A DNA stretch of 64,000 nucleotides from Platanthera guangdongensis. Lineage: Eukaryota > Streptophyta > Magnoliopsida > Asparagales > Orchidaceae. Location: contig CM077160.1 in the NCBI GenBank assembly GCA_039583875.1, forward strand, positions 111,805,314 to 111,869,313, given 5' to 3'. How positions within the stretch are numbered: the first letter of the stretch is position 1; the number at the start of each line of letters is the position of its first letter. Positions 1 through 8,564 of this stretch are shown here, piece after piece. The position numbers were made by a program, and so were the translations under genes. The notes beneath the pieces were generated by a model. The model saw only the letters and a program-made list of their open reading frames with translations, did no database searches and had not been told where the DNA came from.

Positions 1-10
1 CAGGCAAGCA

Positions 11-860
11 GTGTCGACACTTGGAGTCATTGTGTCGACACCAGGAATGCAGAGTCGACGTCAGACAGAAAGTGTCGACACAAGGAGCTGTGTCGACACT
101 CAGTGAAGAAAAGTGCAGTAAAGCTGTGTCGACACTTAGCAGTTGTGTCGACACTCAGTGAAACTGTGTCTACATCAGAAAGTGTCGACACTTGGAGGCT
201 GTGTCGACACTCAGCAAAAGTCTGCAGAGATTAAGTACAAGTGTCGACACCCAGAACAATGTGTCGACACACTGCAGAAGAGTCAACACTTGAAGAAAGT
301 GTCGACACAAGAAAGAATGTGTCGATACTTAGCTGAAGACTCAACACTTGAAGAAAGTGTCGACACAAGAAGTTGTGTCGACACTTAGCAAAGTTCAGCA
401 AAATTCTAAGTACAAGTGTCGACACTAATGAGAAGTGTCGACACTCAGCAAAAGTCTCAACAGAAGAAGAATGTGTCGACACAAGGAGCTGTGTCGACAC
501 TCAGCAAGTATCAACACTGAAGACATGTGTCGACACCAAAAAGATGTGTCGACACCAAAAAGATGTGTCGACACTTAATAGATTCAACACATGAAGATGT
601 GTCGACACAAAGGAGATGTGTCGACACTTACAAGAAGTCAACAAAGTGCTGAAGAACAAAGTGTTGTGTTGACATCCATTATCAGTGTCGACACATGAAG
701 AAGAAGCTGTGTCGAGATATAAAATCTACAACACAAGGAGTTGTGTCGACACCTTGTAGGCTAGTGTCGACACTCAGTCAACTTATGTCGACACTTGGTC
801 TATAAGTATCGACACTTAAAGACAGACAGTCTCGACACTATCAGACAGTTACAGAATTTT
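11..860. repeat. Array of about 25 GTGTCGACAC palindromes
   Basis: The 10-bp perfect palindrome GTGTCGACAC recurs roughly every 20-45 bp from position 11, with decayed copies (GTGTCGATAC, GTGTTGACAT) among them. Spacers are variable and partly repeated (for example TTGAAGAAA and CTCAGCAA). The array fills the U3 part of the copia-1 LTR. Short open frames rich in CRH/VDT here are only translations of the repeat. Confidence 0.9.
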
Positions 861-972
861 CAAAAACTGACTGGATGACTTGACAGCTGCCATTCCAGCC
901 GGTCTACTGCACCTGTCAGAGTTGTCAGAAATCAGTTATGGACCAGACTAGCCGGTTACCATGAAGAAGGCC

Positions 973-980
973 TATAAATA
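973..980 (+). promoter_or_regulatory. TATA box of the copia-1 LTR
   Basis: TATAAATA lies in a GGCC-TATAAATA-GGC context just after the palindrome array. This is the expected position for the U3 core promoter. Transcription would start near 1005. Confidence 0.6.
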
Positions 981-1440
981 GGCTTATACTGTCTACAGAA
1001 GAAGGTGTTCAGATCAACACATCAAGTAATACAAAGAAGATCTAGCTATTCCTTGAAGAATCTAGTGAAGATCTAAGAAGTTGGAGAGAGAGAGCTCCAT
1101 CCAAGAAGTCAGCCGTTGGAACCAGGCTGAGAAGAAGGGTTCAGATTTGTTCTGAATCTTAAGTAGCAGAGATCAAGGATCAACTGCAGAGGAGGTCAAT
1201 CTTATTGAGTTCTACATTCAAGAAGCTTTGAAGAAAGCCAAGTCAGATTGATTTCAGCTGAGTTCTTCCAAGAACTCATCAAGAAACTCACAACTCTTCT
1301 CTCTTGTTCCTGAGTTAATTGAGTATATATTTTGTATTCAAATTATCTTGTAGGATCCTTAGGGATCTGAGTCTTGTAAGCCTGTAATTATAAAGGCTGA
1401 GTATAGGGCTTGAGTGCCTTATTGTAGGAGATTGAAATCT

Positions 1441-1500
1441 CTGAGTGTAGGCCTTGGTGGCTGAGTGTAGGCCTTGGTGGCTGAGTGTAGGCTTTGTGAA
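1441..1500 (+). repeat. 20-bp tandem repeat in copia-1 LTR (3 units)
   Basis: The unit CTGAGTGTAGGCCTTGGTGG occurs at 1441-1460 and 1461-1480. A third, diverged copy starts at 1481, and shorter GTGTAGG echoes run to about 1580. Confidence 0.85.
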
Positions 1501-1845
1501 GAAGCTGAGTTGTAGGGCCTTGGTCCTGAGGTGTAGGAACCTGTGTTGTAGGTTCTGAGTGTAAGATCTGAGGATCTGAGATAGTGGAGAAGTTGGGCTG
1601 AATCTAGTACACTGCTAGATAGGCGAAGGGGGAAAGTGGATGTACCCAAACCTTGGGGAACCACTATAAAACTGTGTGTCTACTGTGTGCTGTGGAATTC
1701 TGTGATTGCTGAATGTGTGCTGTGATAAAGTAGATATAATACTGTGTTATAAACTGGATTCTGCCTAAAAAGTTAAAAAGATTCAAGTCACTTATTCACC
1801 CCCCCACCCCCCACCCCTCTAGGTGTTTAGGTACAATATCTTTCA

Positions 1846-2031
1846 GTCAGGTTACCACCAGTTGAAGATTAGGGATGGGGCATTCAGAAGATGACTTTCA
1901 GTACTAGATAGGTACACTTTGAGTTCATGATCATATCATTCTGGTTGACTAACGCCTCGTCCGCTTTTATGGATCTGATGAATATGGTGTTTTGGGAATA
2001 GTTGGATCATTTTGTTATCATCTTCATATAT
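1846..2031 (+). pseudogene. gypsy-A reverse-transcriptase fragment
   Basis: This fragment matches, almost base for base, the RT region of gypsy-B at about 19129-19316. It encodes the segment around TFSTRY..FEF..IS.WLTNASSAFMDLMNMVFWE and stops just before the catalytic FIDD motif. In gypsy-A it is cut off at 2031 by the copia-2 LTR. The RNase H part of the same element resumes at 13390, after 11.4 kb of nested insertions and with about 330 bp of sequence missing. It contains in-frame stops and is not functional. Confidence 0.85.
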
Positions 2032-2202
2032 TGTTGGAACACTTTATTACTAATTTGGGTCAGGATCACTATGTCTCTAGGAAACCCGTTTTTGACCTCC
2101 TGTATAGCTCTAAAGGTCAATTAGAATTGAGTCTAAGGGTTAGAAGTCTAGGTTTGAAAGCTGGCCTCAAGACCAAGAATTTTCAGTTTGAGACTAAGTC
2201 AT

Positions 2203-2490
2203 ATCGTCGAGCTCAGCACGACGATTCGTCGAACTCCAATCGACGATCGTCTAGCTCAACTTCGACAGATCGTCGAACTCCATTCGACGATCGCTGAGCT
2301 CAACTTCAACAAATCGTCGAACTCCATTCGACGATCTGCGAGCTCAGTTCGACGATCTTGACTCAGTATTAGATCTCTATCTCTGAGCTCAGTTTGACGA
2401 TCTTTGAGCTCAGATCGACGATTTTTGTTGCTGTATAAGTCCAAATCGCTGAGCTCAGTTCGACGATAGCAGAGCACAGTTCGACGTTTT
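2203..2490. repeat. Hairpin array ATCGTCGA-N7-TCGACGAT in copia-2 U3
   Basis: A 23-nt module with an 8-bp stem ATCGTCGA/TCGACGAT and a 7-nt loop occurs intact at 2269-2291 and 2313-2335. A 7-bp-stem version is at 2225-2247. Decayed or half copies (GAGCTC-N-CGACGAT) continue to about 2490. The same module recurs in the gag coding region of this element at 5332-5515. Confidence 0.9.
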
Positions 2491-3144
2491 TCTGATGAGT
2501 TAAAGGATTTTTCAAGATTCAAATTCAGGACAGTTAAGAAGTTTTTCAGCAATTAATTCGGAAGATTTTCTAGCCGTTTTCATTTATTCTGGACCAAGTT
2601 TCAAGGGATTATCAAGGAATGTTTCTTTGGACTTTCCTCCAGAAGACATTTGCAATTAAGGATGCAATTAATGACAGGCCAACGGCTATTCTTGACAGAG
2701 GATGATTTTCTATTCAGTACCAGAGAATAAAATACAAGTTTTTTTTTTGAATCTCTCTATCACTCAGAACACAGACAAGAAGAACAAGAACAAAATATTC
2801 TCTGTCTCAAAAAATTCTCTCAAGAACACACATCCAAGGAGATCTAACCTTCTGAAATCCTCTGATCTCTTGTGACTCAAGTGTTCAAGGCCAACATCTT
2901 TCAAAGACTCCAGACACCTAACATTTCATCTGTTGCTGAAATCATCATTTGCTGGAGATCAACTTCTGAAGGCCTATCACCCTACAGCAAAGCTTCATTT
3001 CCTGAACATATCAAGGACTCAGGGGGAGCTTTGACACCATCAAATCCACATAATCTTCTCAGCTGCTTTGAGAAAGAGAAGACTTCCATAACTCTCTCAT
3101 CTCCATCTCTGTAAAGGGTTTTTCAAACTCCCTTCAAAAGTTTG

Positions 3145-3270
3145 TGTTTGGTTTTTGAGCTCCTTGTCAAAAGCTCATTGGTGGCAAGACACCTGATCAA
3201 AAAATCTGATTTGGTTTTTGAGCACCTTATCAAAAGCTCATTGGTGCCCAGGACACCTGATCAACTCATC
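3145..3270 (+). repeat. 63-bp imperfect tandem duplication in copia-2 LTR
   Basis: The block starting TTTGGTTTTTGAGC and containing AAAAGCTCATTGGTG and GACACCTGATCAA occurs twice in succession with a few substitutions. Confidence 0.75.
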
Positions 3271-3564
3271 CTGTAGTGGATTCCTACCTAGGGTGGTAGA
3301 AGAGTGGATGTACCCAAGTTTAGGGGAACCACTATAGCTCCTTGTGTCTTCTGGCTTGCTTGTCTTCATTTTTGTTTCTGGCTGTGATTGTTTTGTGATT
3401 AGTTTAGATCTGTGATTAATTTCTGTTGTAGGTTATTTTGTGATTAGAATTAATAGTTGCTTCCATGTTCACTCAGATTACAACAATTGTTGTAAAAAGT
3501 TTTCAAGCATCATATACTCTATTCACCCCCCTCTAGAGTATATCAGATCTAGCTGCACTTTCGA

Positions 3565-3578
3565 TTGGTATCAAAGCC
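3565..3578 (+). other. copia-2 primer binding site
   Basis: TTGGTATCAAAGCC is complementary to the 3' end of initiator tRNA-Met with one difference from the usual TTGGTATCAGAGCC. It lies directly downstream of the LTR. Confidence 0.75.
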
Positions 3579-3694
3579 AGGTTGGTTAAACATACCACAC
3601 CTTGGTGGTTGCACAGGCTAACACCTGAACCCAAAGAATTCTAGTTAGATCTATTTTCTTTTGAGTTTATTATTAGATTTTGTTTTCACAAATC

Positions 3695-5698
3695 ATGGCC
3701 CAAAACAAAGATTATGCTAGCACCAGACCTCCAGTGTGCAATCTATCCAAGTTTGCACTTTGGAAAGCAAGGATCAGATTATACATGAATTCTATTGACG
3801 AGGATATTTTTAATTCTGTTTTGACAGTCTGTCCAAGACCTCCAGAGAACTCAAGTACAAATGTTGTTCCACCTCCATCAGGAACAGATATTGATATCAA
3901 GAAATGGAAGGTAGCTGATGCTAAGGCTATGAACATCTTAGCCCAGACCATGTCTGATGACATTTTTCAAAAGGTGGCTGAATGTAATTCAGCAAAGGAA
4001 ATCTGGGATAAACTCTCTGAAATAGTCTCAGGCTCAGCTGATGAGAGAAAGGACAGGAGATCCCACCTCATATCTCAATATGAGAATTTCAAGAAGGGAG
4101 AAACTGAATCAGTTGGAGATATGTACAATAGACTTTGTCTGATAGTCAGTGAACTCAGAACTTTGGATAAGGAGATATCACTGACTGAACTTAATGACAA
4201 AATTCTAATGTGCTTCCCTAGCACTTGGGATTCAAGAATCTGGTCAATCAAGGATGCCAGAAGTTTGAATGAGATCACCATAGAAGCCCTTTTGTGCAAG
4301 CTCAAATCTTATGAGCTACTGATTAAGAACAGAGAAGAAGTGCAGAAGGCTGCTTCACCAGCCACAAGAAAAGAGAAGACAATAGCCTTCAAGGCAACTG
4401 AAGATCAGCCTGAAGACAAAGTCACAGGTAATGATGAACTGCTCAGTCTGTTGGCCAAAAGATTTTACAAGATGGCCAGAAAGGACTTCAGAAGGAGATC
4501 ATACAAGGAGCATGATAAGCCAAGGTATGATAAGTCAATTAATAATAAGGAAATTGTCTGCTTTGGTTGCAGGAAACCAGGGCACATTGTACCTGACTGT
4601 CCAGAAAACAAAAACAAGGACAGAAGGGACAAGAAAGAAAGAAGAAAGGAGAAAGACTCCAAGAGGAATGGCAAGGGCAAACCCTCCTCAAGCAAAAACA
4701 AACACACAAGAAAGGGGTTTGTTGCTGAATCCTGGAGTGAGACTGAAGAGGATTCAGAAGCCTCATCCAGCTCCAGTGATGATGAAGATGATGCAGAAGA
4801 GAAGGAGTTCTGCATGATGGCAATCAATGCCTCACAACATAATTCAGATGAAGAAGACTCAGAGTCAGACTCAGAGAATCAACTTGAAGAAGATCAGGTA
4901 ATTAGTTCATTTGATTTCAATTCAGAGGACTTTAAATCTGAGTTTAAAGCATTATGTTTAGACCTGCTAAAATCTGAGAAAGAAATTATCTCTCTCAGAA
5001 ATCATTTATCTGAACATAATACCTTAAAGTCAGAAAACCTCAAACTCTCTCAGGAGTTGGAGTGTTGTAGGGAGCAGATAGCTTCACTGAAAAGTGAGCT
5101 ATCTGAGGCCAAGAAGCTTGAAGAATCCCTTAATGGGAGATGTATCAAGCTGATGGACATCACAAGCACAGTGAACTCCAGATTTAATAGTACACTGGGC
5201 TTGGGTGCTTCGTCCAGCCAACCCATAGTTCTAACAACTCCAATCAAGTTCATTTCTGATAAAGGAAAGGGAGTTGTAGAGGTAGCTAGGAAAAATTCTG
5301 ATCTGCCCAAGAAAACTAAGTTCCAGCAGAAATCGTCGAACGGAGCTCGACGATCGCCGAATGCAGATCGACGATCTCAGGCAAAATCGTCGAACTCAGG
5401 TCGACGATCTCAAGTTACTGAACTCTGCCATAGTCGACCGTCGAACGGAGCTCGACGATCTGACCCAAGATCGTCGAACGCATCTCCACGATCGTCGAAC
5501 AGAGATCAGAGCTCTGGAAATCCCTTCAAGGGCAGATCAAAATCCAATCCTAAGGGTCCTTCATCCCAAATCTTTAACCCTTATACTAAATGGATAATAC
5601 CTCCAAGGAGATATCATCCTGAAGGTTATAAGAGTCAACCTGAGATGTCTTTCATTTCTGAGTTTAAAGGTTATCAACCTAGGCCCAAAGTAAACTAG
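3695..5698 (+). CDS. gag: copia-2 Gag polyprotein (SIRE/Maximus-like), 667 aa
   Basis: This is the structural capsid/nucleocapsid protein of a Ty1/copia retrotransposon. The start is the ATG of MAQNKDYAST at 3695; the open frame extends 15 nt upstream only without an ATG. Residues about 1-230 form a UBN2/copia-type gag core (LWKARIRLYMNS, AKEIWDKLSEI, SVGDMYNRL). One CCHC zinc knuckle, CFGCRKPGHIVPDC, lies near residue 288. Next come a basic stretch, a Glu/Ser-rich acidic region, and a predicted coiled coil (about residues 420-480, LLKSEKEIISLRNHL). The tail is built from SSN/RRS repeats encoded by DNA hairpins. Great length and a coiled-coil C-terminus are typical of SIRE gag. The frame is fully open, but no protease, integrase or RT follows, because gypsy-1 sequence starts 14 nt after the stop. 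It is an orphan gag and cannot support transposition alone. Confidence 0.88.
   Translation: MAQNKDYASTRPPVCNLSKFALWKARIRLYMNSIDEDIFNSVLTVCPRPPENSSTNVVPPPSGTDIDIKKWKVADAKAMNILAQTMSDDIFQKVAECNSAKEIWDKLSEIVSGSADERKDRRSHLISQYENFKKGETESVGDMYNRLCLIVSELRTLDKEISLTELNDKILMCFPSTWDSRIWSIKDARSLNEITIEALLCKLKSYELLIKNREEVQKAASPATRKEKTIAFKATEDQPEDKVTGNDELLSLLAKRFYKMARKDFRRRSYKEHDKPRYDKSINNKEIVCFGCRKPGHIVPDCPENKNKDRRDKKERRKEKDSKRNGKGKPSSSKNKHTRKGFVAESWSETEEDSEASSSSSDDEDDAEEKEFCMMAINASQHNSDEEDSESDSENQLEEDQVISSFDFNSEDFKSEFKALCLDLLKSEKEIISLRNHLSEHNTLKSENLKLSQELECCREQIASLKSELSEAKKLEESLNGRCIKLMDITSTVNSRFNSTLGLGASSSQPIVLTTPIKFISDKGKGVVEVARKNSDLPKKTKFQQKSSNGARRSPNADRRSQAKSSNSGRRSQVTELCHSRPSNGARRSDPRSSNASPRSSNRDQSSGNPFKGRSKSNPKGPSSQIFNPYTKWIIPPRRYHPEGYKSQPEMSFISEFKGYQPRPKVN
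5332..5515 (+). repeat. In-frame hairpin repeats encoding SSN..RRS units in gag
   Basis: Modules ATCGTCGA-ACGGAGC-TCGACGAT (5332-5354) and ATCGTCGA-ACTCAGG-TCGACGAT (5386-5408) have the same 8-bp stem and 7-nt loop as the LTR array. A 6-bp version is at 5439-5457, and partial copies reach 5515. All lie in one frame, so TCG-TCG-AAC reads SSN and CGA-CGA reads RR, giving a basic Ser/Arg-rich Gag tail. Confidence 0.9.
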
Positions 5699-5711
5699 GT
5701 CAAAAACAAAT

Positions 5712-6160
5712 GCCTCGAAGGGAGCCATTTGCAAGCTCTCTTGGTAACTGTTATTGTAGGCAAACTCCATGAGCCGCAAACGATCATCCCATGCTCCACC
5801 GTGATCTAGAATGTAGCACCTGATCATATCCTCCACAATGCAGTTCACCCCCTCGGTCTGCCCATTTGTCTGAGGGTGGTAAGCGGTAGAATATCTCAAG
5901 TCTGTGCCTAAACCCTCCTGCAAACTCTTCCAGAAACGGGAAGTAAATCTGGAGTCTCGGTCTGAAATGATGCTCACGGGAACTCCATGCAACTGGATGA
6001 CCTCACTCAAATACAGCTCTGTTATCTTCTTCATCGGGTAGTCGATCTTATAAGGTACGAAGTGCGCACACTTCGTCAATCGGTCCACGATCACCCAAAC
6101 TGAGTCAAATCCTCTTGGAGATCTTGGTAAGCCCGTAATGAAATCCATGGAGATACTTTC
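5712..6160 (-). pseudogene. gypsy-1 integrase core, truncated
   Basis: Catalytic-core integrase sequence: MDFITGLPRSPRGFDSVW with the first catalytic Asp region, DRLTKCAHFVPY, SIISDRDSRFTSRFW with the second Asp, and YHPQTNGQTEGVNCIVEDM with the catalytic Glu region. It is in the same frame as the upstream RT/RNase H sequence but separated by one TGA at 6158-6160, where a Trp (PTWKW) is expected, consistent with TGG to TGA. Homology ends at MAPFEA. Residues after that are a read-through into copia-2 sequence. Confidence 0.85.
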
Positions 6161-8095
6161 TCACTTCCAAGTCGGGATTTTCAAAGGAGTCAGCTTTCCA
6201 CCAAGCCTCCCATGATCGGCCTTCACCCGCTTGCAAGTGAAACATTCAGAAACATACCGAGCTATATCCCCTTTCATACCTTGCCACCAGGCGATCTGCT
6301 TCAAATCATGATACATCTTCGTGGATCCTGGGTGGTAAGCGACACTGGATCCATGAGCCTCTTTGCATACCATGCTCCTGATGTCCCCAACCGCGGGGAT
6401 GCAAAACCTGCCGCGGTACTTCAAGGTACCCGAATCGTCGAGGGAGAAATCCGGCAACTCCCCTCTCTCAACCCTGAGGTACAGGTGTAACAAATCTGGA
6501 TCATCCTTCTGGTGCAACCTGGTGAGCGAAATCCAAGATGGCTCTGCCACTGCCAAACTGCTTTGCAAATCACAGCCTCCTACAGAGATGTCCATCAATA
6601 AGAACTCCTCCACTAAACGGTCCGCCGTGAGGTTGAAGATCTTCCCTGTCTTGAGGCTCAGGGCGTCGGCCACCACATTGGCCTTGCCTGGATGGTACTG
6701 GATCTCCACGTCATAATCGGCCACGAACTCTAACCACCGACGCTGGCGCAGATTCAGCTCCTTCTGAGTAAACACATACTTCAGGCTCTTATGATCTGTG
6801 AAAATCTTGCACTGAGCCCCATAGAGTAAATGCCTCCACAGCTTCAATGCAAAAATCACCGCCGCAAACTCGAGGTCATGCGTAGGGTAATTCCGCTCGT
6901 GAGTCTTCAACTGCCGCGACCCATACGCGATCACCTTCCCCTCTTGCATCAACACGCCTCCGAGCCCAACATGCGAGGCATCCACATAAACATCATAGTC
7001 CTTGCCCTCCGTAGGCAATGTCAAAACAGGAGCAGTGCACAATCTCCTCTTTAGCTCCAGAAAGGCCTTCTCGCACTGCTCGCTCCAGACGAACGCTGCA
7101 TGCTTCTGCGTCAACTTAGTCAGGGGCGTTGCCAATGTAGAAAAGCCCTCAACAAACCTTCTATAATAGTCGGCCAACCCCAATAAGCTCCTAATCTCCT
7201 TGGGTGTGCTCGGCCTATGCCAATCCATCACCGCAGAAATCTTCTCCGGGTCCACTGAAATGCCATCCTTGTTCACCACATGACCCAGGAAGGATACCTG
7301 AGGCAACCAGAACTCACATTTGCTCAACTTGGCGTACAACTGATGATCTCTCAAGGCAGATAACACCAACCGCAAGTGCTGATCATGCTCCGCAGCATTC
7401 CGTGAGTAAATCAGAACGTCGTCTATGAATACGACCACAAACTTGTCCAGAAAATCCTTGAACACCCGGTTCATCATGTCCATGAATGCTGATGGCGCGT
7501 TGGTCAACCCGAAAGACATAACTAGGAATTCGAAATGTCCATGCCTCGATCGAAAAGCCGTCCGTGGAATGTCCGACTCCCGGATTCTGAGCTGATGATA
7601 TCCTGATCGAAGGTCAATCTTGGAGAACACAGAACTGCCACGTAACTGATCGAATAAGTCGTCGATTCTGGGCAGGGGGTACCTGTTCTTGATGGTGACT
7701 TTGTTCAACTCCCTATAGTCGATGCAAAGGCGCATCGAACCATCTTTCTTCTTCACAAAAAGAACGGGTGCACCCCAGGGCGACGAGCTCTGCCTTATGA
7801 AACCCTTCTCCAATAACTCATCCAGCTGGGTACGTAGCTCATCCAGCTCTCGCGGGGCCATCCGGTACGGCGCCTTAGCAATAGGACGCGTACCCGGCTC
7901 CAAATCAATCACGAACTCGACATCTCTGGCCGGGGGAAGACCGGGAAGGTCGCTAGGAAACACATCTGAAAACTCACGGACAACAGGAATCTCATCCAAC
8001 AACGGCACACTGCTAACAGTCCCCAACACCGAGACTAAGCAAGCAAAACAATCAGGACTGAATAACCTCTGAGCACATACCGCAGAAATCGCCGG
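6161..8095 (-). pseudogene. pol: gypsy-1 pol: reverse transcriptase, RNase H, integrase zinc domain
   Basis: A long open segment carries the RT motifs in order: [42 protein letters not shown] and the catalytic FIDDVLIYS. It continues with the RNase H segment [16 protein letters not shown] and [15 protein letters not shown], then the integrase zinc-binding HHCC region ([24 protein letters not shown]). RT copies element RNA into cDNA and RNase H removes the template. A 1-nt frameshift at about 8096-8100 separates it from protease, and a TGA at 6158 separates it from the integrase core. Few lesions suggest moderate age. Clade assignment is limited by loss of the integrase C-terminus. Confidence 0.9.
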
Positions 8096-8468
8096 AGAGG
8101 CCTGGCGCGATCGCCATAAATACTCCCAGGCTGACCGTTGTCCTTCTTGAAATCCAAGCGCTTACCCCTGCACTGGATCACTGCATCGTATCTAGACAAC
8201 CAATCCATACCCAGGATGACGTCGAAATCTTCCAAGTCTATAACCTTCAGATCCGCCTTGGCTGGGAAATCCCCCAATATAATAGGACAATCCAGAATGC
8301 CCTGATCTGATATCACGGAATCACCCGAGGGGAATTTGACGCAAAAGGCATCACCGACACGATCAAGAACCAGCTAGCACCGCTCTACAAAGGCCCTAGC
8401 CACAAATGAGTGGGTAGCACCTGAGTCAAAGAGAACGCGCGCCCAGCGGTTCTTTACCTTAAAACTCC
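8096..8468 (-). pseudogene. gypsy-1 aspartic protease
   Basis: Retropepsin-type protease that would cleave the Gag-Pol polyprotein. The sequence shows ARVLFDSGATHSFVA with the active-site D-S-G, then ILGMDWLSRYDAVIQC typical of plant gypsy proteases. It begins right after the proposed gag-pro intron acceptor (8469). One in-frame TAG occurs at about 8373-8375, and a 1-nt frameshift near 8096-8100 breaks continuity with RT. Confidence 0.82.
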
Positions 8469-8564
8469 CTATATAAATATCAACAGGAAAATTGCACAGT
8501 CAATAAAGAAAACAAAAGCCAGACTAATATGCAAAAGAAGTAAAAGACTAGCGAGAAGGTTTAC
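8469..8564 (-). other. Proposed gag-pro spliceosomal intron of gypsy-1 (96 bp)
   Basis: On the minus strand gag reads ..QVISG and then hits a stop after GTAAACCTTCTCGC. The donor TTTCAG|GTAAAC and acceptor TTTATATAG|GGAG flank a T-rich 96-bp segment. Removing it joins codon phase 1 (G|GG) and yields QVISG-SFKVKNRWARVLFDSG, uninterrupted across the Gag-protease border. Gypsy-3 has an intron at the same place and phase. Confidence 0.7.

Larger units (their letters stand above)
1..1845 (+). mobile_element. copia-1: 3' part of a long LTR (SIRE/Maximus-like)
   Basis: The stretch has LTR organisation in the plus direction: a palindrome-rich U3 (up to about 860), a TATA box at 973, then an R/U5-like region ending in a C-tract with 'cccctctagg' and a terminal TTTCA. 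C-tracts with CTCTAG near the LTR end are typical of SIRE/Maximus copia LTRs. It ends at 1845, where gypsy-A reverse-transcriptase sequence resumes, so it was inserted into gypsy-A. The following GTCAG (1846-1850) is the candidate target duplication, but its partner lies outside the window. It could be a solo LTR or the 3' LTR of a full element. There is no coding content. Confidence 0.75.
2032..3557 (+). mobile_element. copia-2 5' LTR (SIRE/Maximus-like)
   Basis: The LTR begins TGTTGGAACA at 2032 inside the gypsy-A RT fragment and ends at about 3557, a few bases before a tRNA-Met-type primer binding site at 3565. The end carries the SIRE-type signature TATTCACCCCCCTCTAG. U3 contains a hairpin array (2203-2490), and a 63-bp imperfect duplication lies at about 3145-3270. 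The exact 3' boundary is uncertain by a few bases (3557-3564). The matching 3' LTR is absent because the element is truncated after gag. Confidence 0.8.

Noticed and set aside
143..594. Overlapping small ORFs rich in CRH, VDT and VST
   Set aside because: They are six-frame translations of the GTGTCGACAC array and occur on both strands.
11..860. CRISPR-like array of regularly repeated motifs
   Set aside because: The repeat is a 10-bp palindrome with irregular spacing and related spacers, in a plant LTR. There are no cas genes and no leader.
3680..3694. Upstream extension of copia-2 gag
   Set aside because: The frame begins with TTG there; the first ATG is at 3695.
4465..4827. Minus-strand ORFs over the copia-2 gag acidic region
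   Set aside because: Shadow frames of a real gag gene; Ser/Leu-rich low complexity.
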